DNA from: Hathewaya proteolytica DSM 3090
GTDB taxonomy: Bacteria; Bacillota; Clostridia; Clostridiales; Clostridiaceae
Direction: 5' to 3'
Assembly: GCF_900142225.1 (NCBI RefSeq)
Contig: NZ_FRAD01000003.1
Coordinates: 239,062 to 303,061, forward strand
DNA length: 64,000 bases
The position numbers and the translations under genes were made by a program. The notes beneath the pieces were generated by a model. It saw only the letters and a list, made by a program, of their open reading frames with translations, ran no database searches and had not been told where the DNA came from. This document shows positions 7,905 to 16,411 of the stretch, in pieces (position 1 is the stretch's first letter; every line of letters begins with the position of its first letter).

Positions 7905-9029
7905 TTATAGATTTTCACCCTTATTCTTTATAACTCTTCTCGGGATCTTAAAGTTTATCCCTTCTTCTATTTTATCCAAATTGTACTTATCTTTCTCCGC
8001 CATAAAAGCACAAGTGTAGCCCTTCTCTCCTGCTCTACCCGTTCTACCAATTCTATGTATATACTCTTCCACTTTTTCCGACATATCGTAATTGTAAATA
8101 TTGGTCATGCCCTCAATATCTATTCCTCTAGCCACCACGTCCGTAGCCACAAGATACTGTATTTTCATATTTTTAACGTCTTTCATAACTTTTTCTCTCT
8201 TGGATTGTGGCATATCGCCGTGAAGCATGGCACAATTATAACCTCTAATGTGAAGTTCCTGTTCTAGCTTTTCCACACGTCTTATAGTTCTACAAAAAAT
8301 AATGGCCATAAAAGGATTATCTTCATTAAGCACACTGCATAGATCCTCCAACTTGTTTCTATCCGTAGTTTCCACTACTTCCTGTTTTATATTTTTAAGC
8401 GTAACCTCATCACTATCCACACTTACCACATAAGGCTCTCTACAGTATCTATAAGCTAATTTCTTTACCTCAGAGTTAATAGTAGCCGAAAAGCACAAGA
8501 TTTGACTTTTCTTGTTTACATATTTCATGATTTCATTGACTTCATTTTTGAATCCCATTAAAAGCATCTCATCCGCTTCATCAAATACCACAGCATTAAC
8601 AGAAGATAAATCTATACTCTTTCTCTTTAGATGATCCAGTAACCTTCCTGGCGTTGCAATAACAATATCAATGCTATTTTCCAACTTTTTCACCTGTGAA
8701 CCCACATCCTTACCACCATATGCAGAAAGGACAGTAAAATCGCCATTATGATTTATGTGCTCACATTCGCTGGTTATTTGTATGGCAAGTTCCCTAGTTG
8801 GTGTCAATATAAGTACCTGAACTCCTTTTGCACTAGCAGACAGATTCATATACAACGGCAATAAAAAGGCTAAGGTTTTTCCAGTGCCTGTCTTTGCCTC
8901 CGCAATAACATCTCTACCCTCCATTACCATAGGAATACACTTTTCTTGTATCTCAGTAGCTTTTTTTATACCTCTTTTATTTAATACATTTACTATATTA
9001 TCCTTTATACCCAATTCTGAAAAATTCAT
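7905..9029 (-). CDS. DEAD-box ATP-dependent RNA helicase (core only)
   Basis: The 374-residue protein has the full helicase motif series in order: AKTGTGKT (Walker A), PTRELA, GG, TPGR, DEAD, SAT, then the second RecA domain with FCRT, ATDVVARGID and HRIGRTGRAG. It unwinds short RNA duplexes using ATP. It lacks the long C-terminal RNA-binding tails of CshA- or DbpA-type enzymes and ends soon after the core. An upstream frame extension exists, but GAGGAG with suitable spacing points to the ATG at 9029 (MNFSELGI). It is divergent from the cold-shock gene next door, and both are plausible cold or RNA-structure response genes. Confidence 0.93.
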   Translation of the reverse strand: MNFSELGIKDNIVNVLNKRGIKKATEIQEKCIPMVMEGRDVIAEAKTGTGKTLAFLLPLYMNLSASAKGVQVLILTPTRELAIQITSECEHINHNGDFTVLSAYGGKDVGSQVKKLENSIDIVIATPGRLLDHLKRKSIDLSSVNAVVFDEADEMLLMGFKNEVNEIMKYVNKKSQILCFSATINSEVKKLAYRYCREPYVVSVDSDEVTLKNIKQEVVETTDRNKLEDLCSVLNEDNPFMAIIFCRTIRRVEKLEQELHIRGYNCAMLHGDMPQSKREKVMKDVKNMKIQYLVATDVVARGIDIEGMTNIYNYDMSEKVEEYIHRIGRTGRAGEKGYTCAFMAEKDKYNLDKIEEGINFKIPRRVIKNKGENL

Positions 9030-9139
9030 CACAAATTTGCTCCTCATATTAAATTCTACTATACATTTCTTTTTTCTCAATTAAGTATACCACAGGAAAT
9101 GAAATATTTTTTTTATTTTAATTTTTTTTTCACAAATAC

Positions 9140-9167
9140 TTGCTTTTTTTTTAATAAAGTATATAAT
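9140..9167 (+). promoter_or_regulatory. Promoter of the cold-shock gene
   Basis: TTGCTT (9140-9145), a 16-base spacer and TATAAT (9162-9167) lie about 150 bases before the csp start. The resulting 5' leader of about 145 bases is typical of cold-shock mRNAs, whose long leaders refold at low temperature. Confidence 0.65.
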
Positions 9168-9320
9168 AGTATTATAGACTTTGATTCAAGAGTAAATTAG
9201 TAAATGATATGAATACAATAGGAATTATATAGAAATTAGGTATATATAGATTTCGAGGTTTTTATTCATGGTTTATTTTACAAAGAATTAAAGGAATAAA
9301 AATTTCGGAGGTACAGTAGA

Positions 9321-9518
9321 ATGACTGGAACAGTTAAATGGTTTAATAGCGAAAAAGGATTTGGATTTATCACAACTGAGGAAGGAAAAGATGTATTTGC
9401 ACATTTTTCTCAGATTCAGAAAGAAGGATTCAAAACTTTAGAAGAAGGACAGAAAGTAGAATTCGACGTAGTTGATGGACAGAAAGGTCCTCAGGCTGAA
9501 AGAATTACTCTTATCTAA
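9321..9518 (+). CDS. Cold-shock domain protein (CspA family)
   Basis: This 65-residue single-domain OB-fold protein is a textbook cold-shock protein, with the RNA-binding motifs KGFGFI (RNP1) and DVFAHF (RNP2) after the start MTGTVKWFN. Such proteins bind single-stranded nucleic acid and melt mRNA structure in the cytoplasm. CGGAGG lies upstream of the ATG. The gene is monocistronic, with a long leader and a strong terminator immediately after. Whether expression is cold-induced or constitutive cannot be told from sequence; the long leader hints at post-transcriptional control. Confidence 0.97.
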   Translation: MTGTVKWFNSEKGFGFITTEEGKDVFAHFSQIQKEGFKTLEEGQKVEFDVVDGQKGPQAERITLI

Positions 9519-9528
9519 TTAAGACATT

Positions 9529-9558
9529 AAAGCTTAGGGTTTATCCCCTAAGCTTTTT
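9529..9558. terminator. Bidirectional terminator overlapping the cca stop codon
   Basis: An 11-bp stem AAAGCTTAGGG / CCCTAAGCTTT followed by T's ends the cold-shock gene. The right arm contains the last two codons and the TAG stop of the convergent cca gene, so one hairpin serves both. Confidence 0.9.
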
Positions 9559-10798
9559 CTATGCCCAAAAACTCTTTAGCTTTAGAAATAAGTGTGTCAA
9601 CTTCATTTAACACGTTGTTCTCTATGACAACCTGCACAAGATAATCCATGACCTTACCAACCATAGCCCCCTGCACACCAAGTTCTTTAATATGGTTTCC
9701 AGTGACAGCCAAGTCTTTTTTCGAACAGCACTCTTTATTTTTTATTATCTCTTTTAAATTTTCCTTAAGCTCTACTATAGCTTTTATTTTTTCCTTTTCT
9801 CCCATGACAGAATATTGTACATACTTTATGTTAAGCACATCCTCTGCAATAATAACACCAAAGTCCCTTATAAGCATTTTTACATGACATTTATCAGTTA
9901 ATACTCTAAGTGACCCCTCCATTGTATTAAGCACATCTTTTACAATTGCATTGCTATACTTTAAACTCTTCAAAAATTCTTTCACATTTTTTAAGTCCAT
10001 AGACATCATCAACATAGAGAGCCTAACACTCAACTTTTTTTCTAGTTCAGCAGTACACTCTACAACCCGCCTAAGCTCACTATTTTTTGGTGCCATTTGC
10101 AAATTCCCTATGATACAATTTAAAATCCCATAATCATGAAGATCCAAAACTTTTGTCACATCGCTGAGAATTATTTTATTAAATTCTTCCTGCACCCTTT
10201 CCATAGCTATGTGCCCTACACTTGCCCCAAGTTTCTCTGCAGCTTTCAAAGTATTATCCTCTATTGCAAAGCTGAGCTGTGCTGAAAATCTAAAGGCCCT
10301 CATAATTCTAAGTGCATCCTCTGAAAATCTGTCATAGGGATTTCCCACGGTGCGTATAATTTTCTTCTTTATATCATCCCTTCCACCACAGATATCTATT
10401 AACCCCTTAGATGGATTATATGCCATGGCATTTATAGTAAAATCCCTTCTTTTTAAGTCCTCATAAATACTTTTAGTAAAAGTGACGCTTTCAGGGCGTC
10501 TGTGATCCCCATATTCACCATCAATTCTAAAGGTAGTTATCTCATATACTTCTCCATGGATGCACACACCTACAGTACCATGTTTTAAACCATTCAAAAT
10601 CATTTTCAAAGATTTTTTCTGAAAAATCCTTATCATATCCTCTGGACTGGCATCTGTAGTCATATCGTAGTCGTGGGGCACCCTTCCCATGATTATATCT
10701 CTCACACATCCACCCACAATATAAGCGTTAAATCCATTTTTCTCTATTAAATCAATGAGCCAGAGCACATCCTTTGGCAATTTAAAAATACTATCCAT
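9548..10798 (-). CDS. cca: CCA-adding tRNA nucleotidyltransferase / poly(A) polymerase family
   Basis: The 416-residue class II nucleotidyltransferase shows GGCVRDIIMG and the catalytic D-x-D in HDYDMTT, then RRDFTINAMAY and RFSEDALRIMRAFRFS. These motifs are shared by CCA-adding enzymes and bacterial poly(A) polymerases. In a Firmicute that encodes CCA in only some tRNA genes the CCA-adding role is likely. The C-terminal third is helical and divergent, as usual. It starts 22 bases after the HAD gene and is probably co-transcribed with it. The stop codon lies within the terminator shared with csp. Confidence 0.9.
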   Translation of the reverse strand: MDSIFKLPKDVLWLIDLIEKNGFNAYIVGGCVRDIIMGRVPHDYDMTTDASPEDMIRIFQKKSLKMILNGLKHGTVGVCIHGEVYEITTFRIDGEYGDHRRPESVTFTKSIYEDLKRRDFTINAMAYNPSKGLIDICGGRDDIKKKIIRTVGNPYDRFSEDALRIMRAFRFSAQLSFAIEDNTLKAAEKLGASVGHIAMERVQEEFNKIILSDVTKVLDLHDYGILNCIIGNLQMAPKNSELRRVVECTAELEKKLSVRLSMLMMSMDLKNVKEFLKSLKYSNAIVKDVLNTMEGSLRVLTDKCHVKMLIRDFGVIIAEDVLNIKYVQYSVMGEKEKIKAIVELKENLKEIIKNKECCSKKDLAVTGNHIKELGVQGAMVGKVMDYLVQVVIENNVLNEVDTLISKAKEFLGIEKA

Positions 10799-10820
10799 AC
10801 CTTATACACCCACAATCTTT

Positions 10821-11636
10821 TTATACATGAAGAAGATGTTCCACAGCATATGCAATACCGTTATCGTTATTGGACTTTGTAACCATACCTGCTATTTTCT
10901 TAATACCTTCAGGTGCATTTCCCATGGCTACACTATTTTTATAAAAACTAAGCATTTCCATATCATTTACGTCATCGCCAAAAACCGCCACTTCTTCTTC
11001 TTTAAATCCATTGATTTTTCTAATCTTTTCAATGCCTTCTTTTTTATTTATATCTTTATACATAATTTGAAGTACCTTTCCACCATCTGTAATATACATC
11101 ACAGCTATATTCTTACAAAGGCTTTGAACCCGCTCAATAAATGCTTCTTCTATCTCTGTAACTGAATCGATTATATTTTCGTAAAAAATTAAAATTTTAA
11201 CTACACTATTTTTGTTTGACTGCTTAAGATTTAAAGTTTCTTCCTCATCAATACCCCATTTTCCATATGCATACTGTGCCAATGGATACCTAAACCCATG
11301 GATTTCATTTTCCATTTGTAAAGCAATATTTAAACCAGGGTACATTTTAGTAGCCTCTATTATCTCTAAAACCGTACCCTCAGATATGCAGGTATACTCT
11401 CGCACACCATCCACCATAACACAAGCTCCATTACAAAAAACACCTCCATTAAAAAGCCGTTCTTCCTCTGCAGATAAGGATAACATTTTCTTTAAAAGAG
11501 GTGAGCGTCCAGTGGATATGTATAATTTTATTCCTTTTTCCCTACATTGTTGAAGAGCTTCTATAGAAGATTTCTGTATTCTTTTATTATCGTCCAAAAG
11601 AGTTCCATCTAAATCAAAAAATATAGCTTTTATCAT
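10821..11636 (-). CDS. HAD-superfamily Cof-type phosphatase
   Basis: The 271-residue protein has the HAD nucleophile motif DLDGTLLDD at residues 8-16, the STGR motif II, and the motif IV acid pair GDDVNDMEM. The long insert between motifs II and IV marks the type IIB (Cof/YidA) cap. Such enzymes dephosphorylate small sugar phosphates or cofactor intermediates in the cytoplasm, and the substrate cannot be assigned from sequence. It lies upstream of cca in the same direction with a short gap. Confidence 0.92.
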   Translation of the reverse strand: MIKAIFFDLDGTLLDDNKRIQKSSIEALQQCREKGIKLYISTGRSPLLKKMLSLSAEEERLFNGGVFCNGACVMVDGVREYTCISEGTVLEIIEATKMYPGLNIALQMENEIHGFRYPLAQYAYGKWGIDEEETLNLKQSNKNSVVKILIFYENIIDSVTEIEEAFIERVQSLCKNIAVMYITDGGKVLQIMYKDINKKEGIEKIRKINGFKEEEVAVFGDDVNDMEMLSFYKNSVAMGNAPEGIKKIAGMVTKSNNDNGIAYAVEHLLHV

Positions 11637-11767
11637 ATTAATCCCCCAAATTTCGATATTTTAACGAATATTGTGAGATATTATATCATCAAAACCATGA
11701 TGCGTCAAAATTTCTATTACATTTATTTATTTCCTCAAATTTATGTTTTCCATAAGATAGATTTTAT

Positions 11768-12637
11768 CTAAAATCCATAACTTATTTCTTTTATGCTGCC
11801 ATCAAAATAAACAAAGTCTCCTTCCGTATAGTTCCAAACCGCTTGAAACTTCGTTGGATATTTAATACCATTTTCGTAAACCTGATATTCAGTGCAATTT
11901 GCAGACCATGGTACATACTCCATCGTTCCATCTTTTCTTACAACAGCCCGATCCTTCGTCTTAAAGGAAATCATTTCGTACTTTTCATTAAATTTAAAGA
12001 TTCCGCTTGCAGTTTCACCACCATAAGTAATTGTAGCTTTGACTTCAAAATCATTAAGTTCATCAAAACTAACATAATCTTGCAATAAAACAGTGGGAAC
12101 AAACAGACTTTCAGCAAGAAAGGTTACAAGGCACGCTTTATTCATATCTTTTCCCCTTTGATTAAATAATGTAAAGGCTTTTGCCATAACACCTTTCATG
12201 CCGCCTATACCATTTTCATAATAATCGTATCCCTCAAAAGGAATTCCAAACACACTGCTGTCAATTAAAGCCATTCTGCAAGGTTCAAGGACAAAATTGT
12301 ATTGAATATAGTCAATTAGCAAAGAAGATCCGCTTTTTTTCTGCATGAAATCCACATCATTATATTCCATTTTTAAATAACTCATCTTAGGAGTTCCAAT
12401 ATAATTACAGCTTTTAATATATTTTTGTATGGCACTAGGTAAGTGGGCAAAATCTTTTTCTACAAAAATATGATTACTTACTTTTAAGTGATTGTTGGAC
12501 ATAAGTGCATTTACATCTTTCTGAAATTCTTTTTTTACTTTTGAATATGGAATATTAAACCACACTATAATTACTCCAACAGTAGCAAGCAGCACTCCAA
12601 TTAATATTAACATTTTTCTTTTCCTCATCTTTTTCAT
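11768..12637 (-). CDS. Membrane-anchored DUF6544-like protein
   Basis: This 289-residue protein begins with a charged segment and one hydrophobic helix (about residues 8-27), so it is anchored with the rest probably outside the cell. The C-terminal pattern YPTKFQAVWNYTEGDFVYFDG and the overall layout resemble the uncharacterised DUF6544 family. The function is unknown. It begins one base after the stop of the MarR gene, so it is almost certainly co-transcribed and likely the regulator's target. Confidence 0.65.
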   Translation of the reverse strand: MKKMRKRKMLILIGVLLATVGVIIVWFNIPYSKVKKEFQKDVNALMSNNHLKVSNHIFVEKDFAHLPSAIQKYIKSCNYIGTPKMSYLKMEYNDVDFMQKKSGSSLLIDYIQYNFVLEPCRMALIDSSVFGIPFEGYDYYENGIGGMKGVMAKAFTLFNQRGKDMNKACLVTFLAESLFVPTVLLQDYVSFDELNDFEVKATITYGGETASGIFKFNEKYEMISFKTKDRAVVRKDGTMEYVPWSANCTEYQVYENGIKYPTKFQAVWNYTEGDFVYFDGSIKEISYGF

Positions 12638-12638
12638 T

Positions 12639-13118
12639 TTAGTCTACTTCCTTGGCATAATTCTCCACACGCTCTACGCCTGCGTGGAGTTTAGAATATA
12701 GGCTAAATAATTGTTTTATTTCCTCTTCACTAAAATCCTCAAATAACAAATTCAAAGCTTTTGTATGTCGTTCCCCTATTTTTTTTGCATATCTAGCCAC
12801 TTCTTCTGTTAATTCAATATATACTGAATTGTTGCCACCTAATACCAGTCTAACAAACCCCTTCTTTTCAAGTGATATAGCTAGCTTTTTTACATTTTGC
12901 CTAGAACATCCCATTAAATTGCCGATATTTGTTAGTGTGCGTGGTTCTTGGCAACTCTCTGTCATAGCAAGTAACAACCATTGTTTCATAGAAATTTCTG
13001 TTTGAAGTTTTTCACCGGCAGTCTGCATACGGTTTTGTAAAACAAAAATACTCGAAAATATTGCCTGTTTTCTGTGTATTGTATCACAATCATATTTTTG
13101 AAAAAGTTCTTTCCACAT
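12639..13118 (-). CDS. MarR-family transcriptional regulator
   Basis: The 159-residue protein has the MarR layout: N-terminal dimerisation helices, then the winged helix with recognition region TNIGNLMGCSRQNVKKLAISLEKKGFVRL, which includes the wing residues. An in-frame extension reaches 13178, but GGAGGT precedes the ATG at 13118, and the extension covers a likely operator. MarR repressors usually sense small phenolic or oxidising ligands and control an adjacent gene. Here the partner is the DUF6544-like membrane protein 1 base downstream. The TATGTAAC-N8-GTTGCATA repeat just upstream suggests autoregulation. Confidence 0.85.
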   Translation of the reverse strand: MWKELFQKYDCDTIHRKQAIFSSIFVLQNRMQTAGEKLQTEISMKQWLLLAMTESCQEPRTLTNIGNLMGCSRQNVKKLAISLEKKGFVRLVLGGNNSVYIELTEEVARYAKKIGERHTKALNLLFEDFSEEEIKQLFSLYSKLHAGVERVENYAKEVD

Positions 13119-13144
13119 ATTGATTACCTCCATTACAATAGTCA

Positions 13145-13168
13145 TATGTAACGCGCGACAGTTGCATA
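13145..13168. promoter_or_regulatory. Inverted repeat, candidate MarR operator
   Basis: TATGTAAC and GTTGCATA form an inverted repeat (7 of 8 bases symmetric) around an 8-base GC-rich centre, 27-50 bases upstream of the MarR start. The position is right for autoregulation. No binding evidence exists from sequence beyond symmetry. Confidence 0.45.
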
Positions 13169-13209
13169 ACCTTTCCATCCATCAATGTATCTTCTATCGC
13201 AATTCTATT

Positions 13210-13749
13210 TTAAGGAACAATTATTTTAAATATACAAGCTTTGCCTCCACTTGATATACTTTCAATAATTTCAGATTTTACTGGTTGTCCGCATATTTCT
13301 TTAATGCTCTTTTCTGTATGACCATTACAACATTCACACCATGTAATAGAAATTGGCTTATATTCACTAACCTTATAAAATAACGGACATAAACATTTTG
13401 TCTGATTTAATTTCTCCCATGATAGAATATAAGTTCCATCAACTTGTTTTTCACAGCCATAGGACTTTAAAAATTCATCGATACTACTGCATTTATTCCA
13501 AAGCTCCATCATTTCTTCTCTTTGTTTCTTTGGTAAATTACATGTATGCCCATGTCTAATCTTAATAATTGTATCTTTATCTAAAGATACATCCATTCTT
13601 TGCATAACACATGATGCTATGCTAATTTGATCTTGTTTATCCATTTTATCGGGTAAATTATTGTATTCTGGAAATATTTTATTAGCTTGTTCTGTCCCTA
13701 ATGTATTAACAAGATCTTTATACAACATAGTAAATTTATGTATTGCCAT
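13210..13749 (-). CDS. DUF6144-like cysteine-rich protein, paralogue A
   Basis: I recognise this 179-residue soluble protein only as resembling the uncharacterised DUF6144 group. Its C-terminal half has CLCPLFYKV followed by WCECCNGH and a final GGKACIFKI, a Cys/His pattern that could bind metal or a small ligand, reminiscent of V4R-type sensor domains. A second, divergent copy lies at 17039-17599 with matching YCLCCAGH and PCEFIFHI. The start has a GAAAGAGGTGTAAC ribosome site. It follows the MarR gene upstream on the same strand with a 91-base gap holding the candidate operator. Confidence 0.6.
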   Translation of the reverse strand: MAIHKFTMLYKDLVNTLGTEQANKIFPEYNNLPDKMDKQDQISIASCVMQRMDVSLDKDTIIKIRHGHTCNLPKKQREEMMELWNKCSSIDEFLKSYGCEKQVDGTYILSWEKLNQTKCLCPLFYKVSEYKPISITWCECCNGHTEKSIKEICGQPVKSEIIESISSGGKACIFKIIVP

Positions 13750-13776
13750 AGTTACACCTCTTTCAAAAATAATTTT

Positions 13777-14780
13777 TCAAATATTTATATGCATAAGTTC
13801 ACAAAAGTCATTTAGGTTAATTAGTTTTTTAAAGGCATCATCGTTTATAATCATATTTTTATCCGATAAACCCCTTTCAATTGATTTTTTTAATTTATCA
13901 TAAGCTAAATCAATATTGTTGATATATGCATTAGCCCTAGCTGCATTAAAATAAAACCAATATTTATTATTTTCATTGCATATATTGGAAATCTTACTTT
14001 CTTTATTATTACTTTCTAACAATCTAAATGCTTTTTCATATAGTTTTGAAGCTTCTGCATAATGCTTATTTGTATAATAATCATAAGCATGTACTAAAAA
14101 ATTATCAAAACTGTTATACCAACCGAATAAAGGTTTATACTCTTTGCATAATTTAAATCCAACTTTTTCAGCTGTCTTTTGAGACCCTATATTAGATTCA
14201 AAACAATGCCACCATATATGGTCTATGTTATTTTCCATACAATATTTAATACATACAGATACTACAATTGTAGCAAATCCATTTTTCCTATATCCCTCAT
14301 CTGTTTCAATTCCTATTTCACACTTATTCCCCATAACATAGTCTGATATACACCAACTTACTATATCATTCCCATTTACTATACAAAATCCAAAGCCATT
14401 CTTTAAAAAATCATCTTTACTTATCCACGATTCAGTTGAAGTCCATTGGATTATATCCTCCATATTCTTCAAGTCTGTTCTACTTAATAATTCTTCATCA
14501 ATTCTTTTTACTATATAACCATCTGGTAGGTCATAATTAAAATGTTATGTAACATATGTTCTTTCAAAGCTTCATTAAATTCCTTATTATCTACATTACC
14601 CGCTATATAAAAATTATGTTGGCAATCATAAATACAAGCTGTTAGGGGTTTTTTAACATTATCTACAAATACCAATCCATTGTGCCTTTCTAATATAGAT
14701 TCAATCTGCAAATTATTATCCAATTTTTTAAATAACTCTTTTACAGTTTTGTAATCATCATTTTCTAACTTATAAAACAT
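13777..14780 (-). pseudogene. Broken GNAT acetyltransferase with TPR-like tail
   Basis: Two fragments in different frames belong to one gene. The first (14780-14514) starts MFYKLENDDYK with a proper ribosome site and ends prematurely at a TAG. The second frame continues with DLPDGYIVKRIDEELLSR at about 14527 and then FGFCIVNGNDIVSWC and the acetyl-CoA-binding region EGYRKNGFATIVVSV. The junction looks like an internal deletion of the central part plus a frameshift, since the usual segment between these two parts is absent. The last 100 residues add a helical, TPR-like tail. A rescue product could start at the TTG at 14472, but no ribosome site precedes it. Probably inactive. Confidence 0.7.
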
Positions 14781-14916
14781 AATTGTTCTACCTTTCAATT
14801 TTTAGGTGAAAAATGCTTATTTATCTAAGCATATACCACCATTTCATTATTTTTATATTTATTGCCAATTTTCTCTCCTTTATCATATTATTTTTTTATC
14901 TATATACACATGTATC

Positions 14917-14960
14917 TAATACTCTTGAAGGTAATACTCTTGAAGCTAATATCTTTGGAG
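14917..14960. repeat. Three 15-base direct repeats
   Basis: TAATACTCTTGAAG occurs at 14917-14930 and 14932-14945, and a degraded third copy TAATATCTTTGGAG at 14947-14960, with a strict 15-base period. It lies between the broken acetyltransferase and the histidine-phosphatase gene, outside any convincing gene. The three-fold period suggests a remnant of coding repeats. Confidence 0.7.
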
Positions 14961-14997
14961 TAATGACTTGTAAATCACTACCTTCATTGCAGTGATT

Positions 14998-15606
14998 TTA
15001 TTTCATGTAGGATAAATCACTCATTTTTTTAATAATTCTTTTACCATCATTATTTTCAGTCATGAACGTAACGCCTCCAGCAAGTCCAAACAATTCAAAC
15101 TGATCCATTGTTTCCACTTCTAATCCAAGCCACATCATATTAAATACACTTAATAAATCACCATGAGAAACTATAATAATATTTTCATCTTTACTGTTCA
15201 TAATTTCATGAAAAAAAGGACGTAACCTATTCCATTCATCCCGCCTGCTTTCTGCATCGGAAAATATTTTATCATCAACATTTTTTTCAGTATTTTCCAT
15301 GTTTTCGCGAAGCCATTGTACTGATTTTCCAACACATTTTCCAAGATTTCTTTCTCTTAACTCTTGTCTTATGATTACTTTCAAATTCAAATGTTTTGCA
15401 ATAATACTAGCAGTATGCTTTGCTCTTAGTAAATCAGATGAATAAATTTTATAGGGCTGTCCAGATAATTCAGTGGCTAATTTTTCTCCAATTTTTTCGG
15501 CTTGATAAATACCAAGTTCAGTTAAATCCCAATCTGTCCATGAACCTACCATACCATTTGTGTGATGTAATGATTGCGTATGTTGAACTGTAACAATATT
15601 TTTCAT
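14998..15606 (-). CDS. Histidine phosphatase family protein (variant QHT active-site motif)
   Basis: The 202-residue protein has the phosphoglycerate-mutase-like fold: SDLLRAKHTASIIA, a LRERNLG segment, and a late VSHGDLLSV histidine. The usual N-terminal RHG is replaced by QHT at residues 8-10 (VQHTQS), keeping the nucleophilic histidine H9 but losing the neighbouring arginine. HHTNGMVGSWTDWDLTELG follows as expected. The substrate is unknown. The gene is monocistronic, about 90 bases behind a near-consensus promoter that carries two palindromic operators, so it is probably tightly repressed. Confidence 0.88.
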   Translation of the reverse strand: MKNIVTVQHTQSLHHTNGMVGSWTDWDLTELGIYQAEKIGEKLATELSGQPYKIYSSDLLRAKHTASIIAKHLNLKVIIRQELRERNLGKCVGKSVQWLRENMENTEKNVDDKIFSDAESRRDEWNRLRPFFHEIMNSKDENIIIVSHGDLLSVFNMMWLGLEVETMDQFELFGLAGGVTFMTENNDGKRIIKKMSDLSYMK

Positions 15607-15681
15607 AAAAAACCTGCCTTATATTTTATAAATATGACCTAACTACTTTGATATTTTATCCCATCTCTTTTTAGATAATTT

Positions 15682-15734
15682 AACCAGTAACAAGTTACTA
15701 TATATAGTATAGTAACTTGTTACTGGTTTGTCAA
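15682..15734 (-). promoter_or_regulatory. Sigma-A promoter with two palindromic operators
   Basis: On the minus strand TTGACA (15734-15729), a 17-base spacer and TATACT (15711-15706) form a near-perfect promoter. The 14-base palindrome AGTAAC-TT-GTTACT occupies 15711-15724, filling the spacer, and a second copy AGTAAC-AA-GTTACT at 15686-15699 covers the expected start site. The two copies are 25 bases apart and together make a perfect 21-base inverted repeat (15682-15702 / 15708-15728). This is the geometry of a repressor site; no matching regulator is adjacent. Confidence 0.8.
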
Positions 15735-15789
15735 TACAAAATTATTATCAGACTATAGACGAAAATAGTTCACAATCCTAAATAAACAT

Positions 15790-15826
15790 AAAATGCCTTA
15801 CCCAAGAAATTTAGGCAAGGCATTTT
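15790..15826. terminator. Terminator-like hairpin
   Basis: AAAATGCCTT / AAGGCATTTT forms a 10-bp stem between the truncated ECF gene and the phosphatase promoter. Downstream T's are few on either strand, so efficiency is uncertain. Confidence 0.6.
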
Positions 15827-15828
15827 AA

Positions 15829-16152
15829 TTACTGTTTAATTGTTTTTAAATATGATGATGGCTTATATTGTCTAGGCAATGCTTTTATTAGTGCGTATAC
15901 TAACAGACAAGTACCTGTCTTGTCCCAAAAATTGTTGAATATTTTAGGAATAAAGGAGGCTGTAAATATACTTGCTCCACTATTTTTAAGCCATAGAACA
16001 AAAACATCTGACACAGTTCCAGTAAGTCCACCATAAACCCATACTCCAATAGGAGTTCCTATCAAAGGCGCTACAATACTTAATATTAAGCCAGTAATAA
16101 GAGCTGTTTTAAAATTCCAGACAAATTTCTTGGCTATAAACCCAACCACCAA
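15829..16152 (-). pseudogene. Truncated ECF transporter S component (CD3073-type)
   Basis: The 107-residue frame is the C-terminal portion of a putative ECF vitamin-transporter S component: TALITGLILSIVAPLIGTPI, a GGLTGTVSD turn and a final DKTGTCLLVYALIKALP helix. S components of this kind are about 180 residues with five or six helices, and the first two helices are missing. In frame, the sequence is open for only three codons upstream before a TAA, and the first possible start is a TTG with no ribosome site. I therefore read it as a 5'-deleted remnant. The lost substrate specificity cannot be known. Confidence 0.6.
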
Positions 16153-16411
16153 TCCAAGATATTATATTTTTCAATAATTTGTTTTTAATTAATAATTATT
16201 CCTGCAATACTTTTTTGTAAATAATTTTTCATTGATTTGTGGTACTTGGTATTCTTGCATACCATTATGCTGAAATTTAATGAACCCAATTTCACCTTAA
16301 CATATTTCCGAGGAAATAATATTCACTTTATATGGCAAGTTACTTTATCTTATGAATAATTCTTCCTTCTGTAGAATAAACTAAAATAAATATGCGAGAG
16401 GAGAAAAAAAG

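Noticed and set aside
16205..16290. Short minus-strand frame beginning MQEYQVPQINEKLF
   Set aside because: Only 23 residues with no ribosome site or recognised homology; likely chance.
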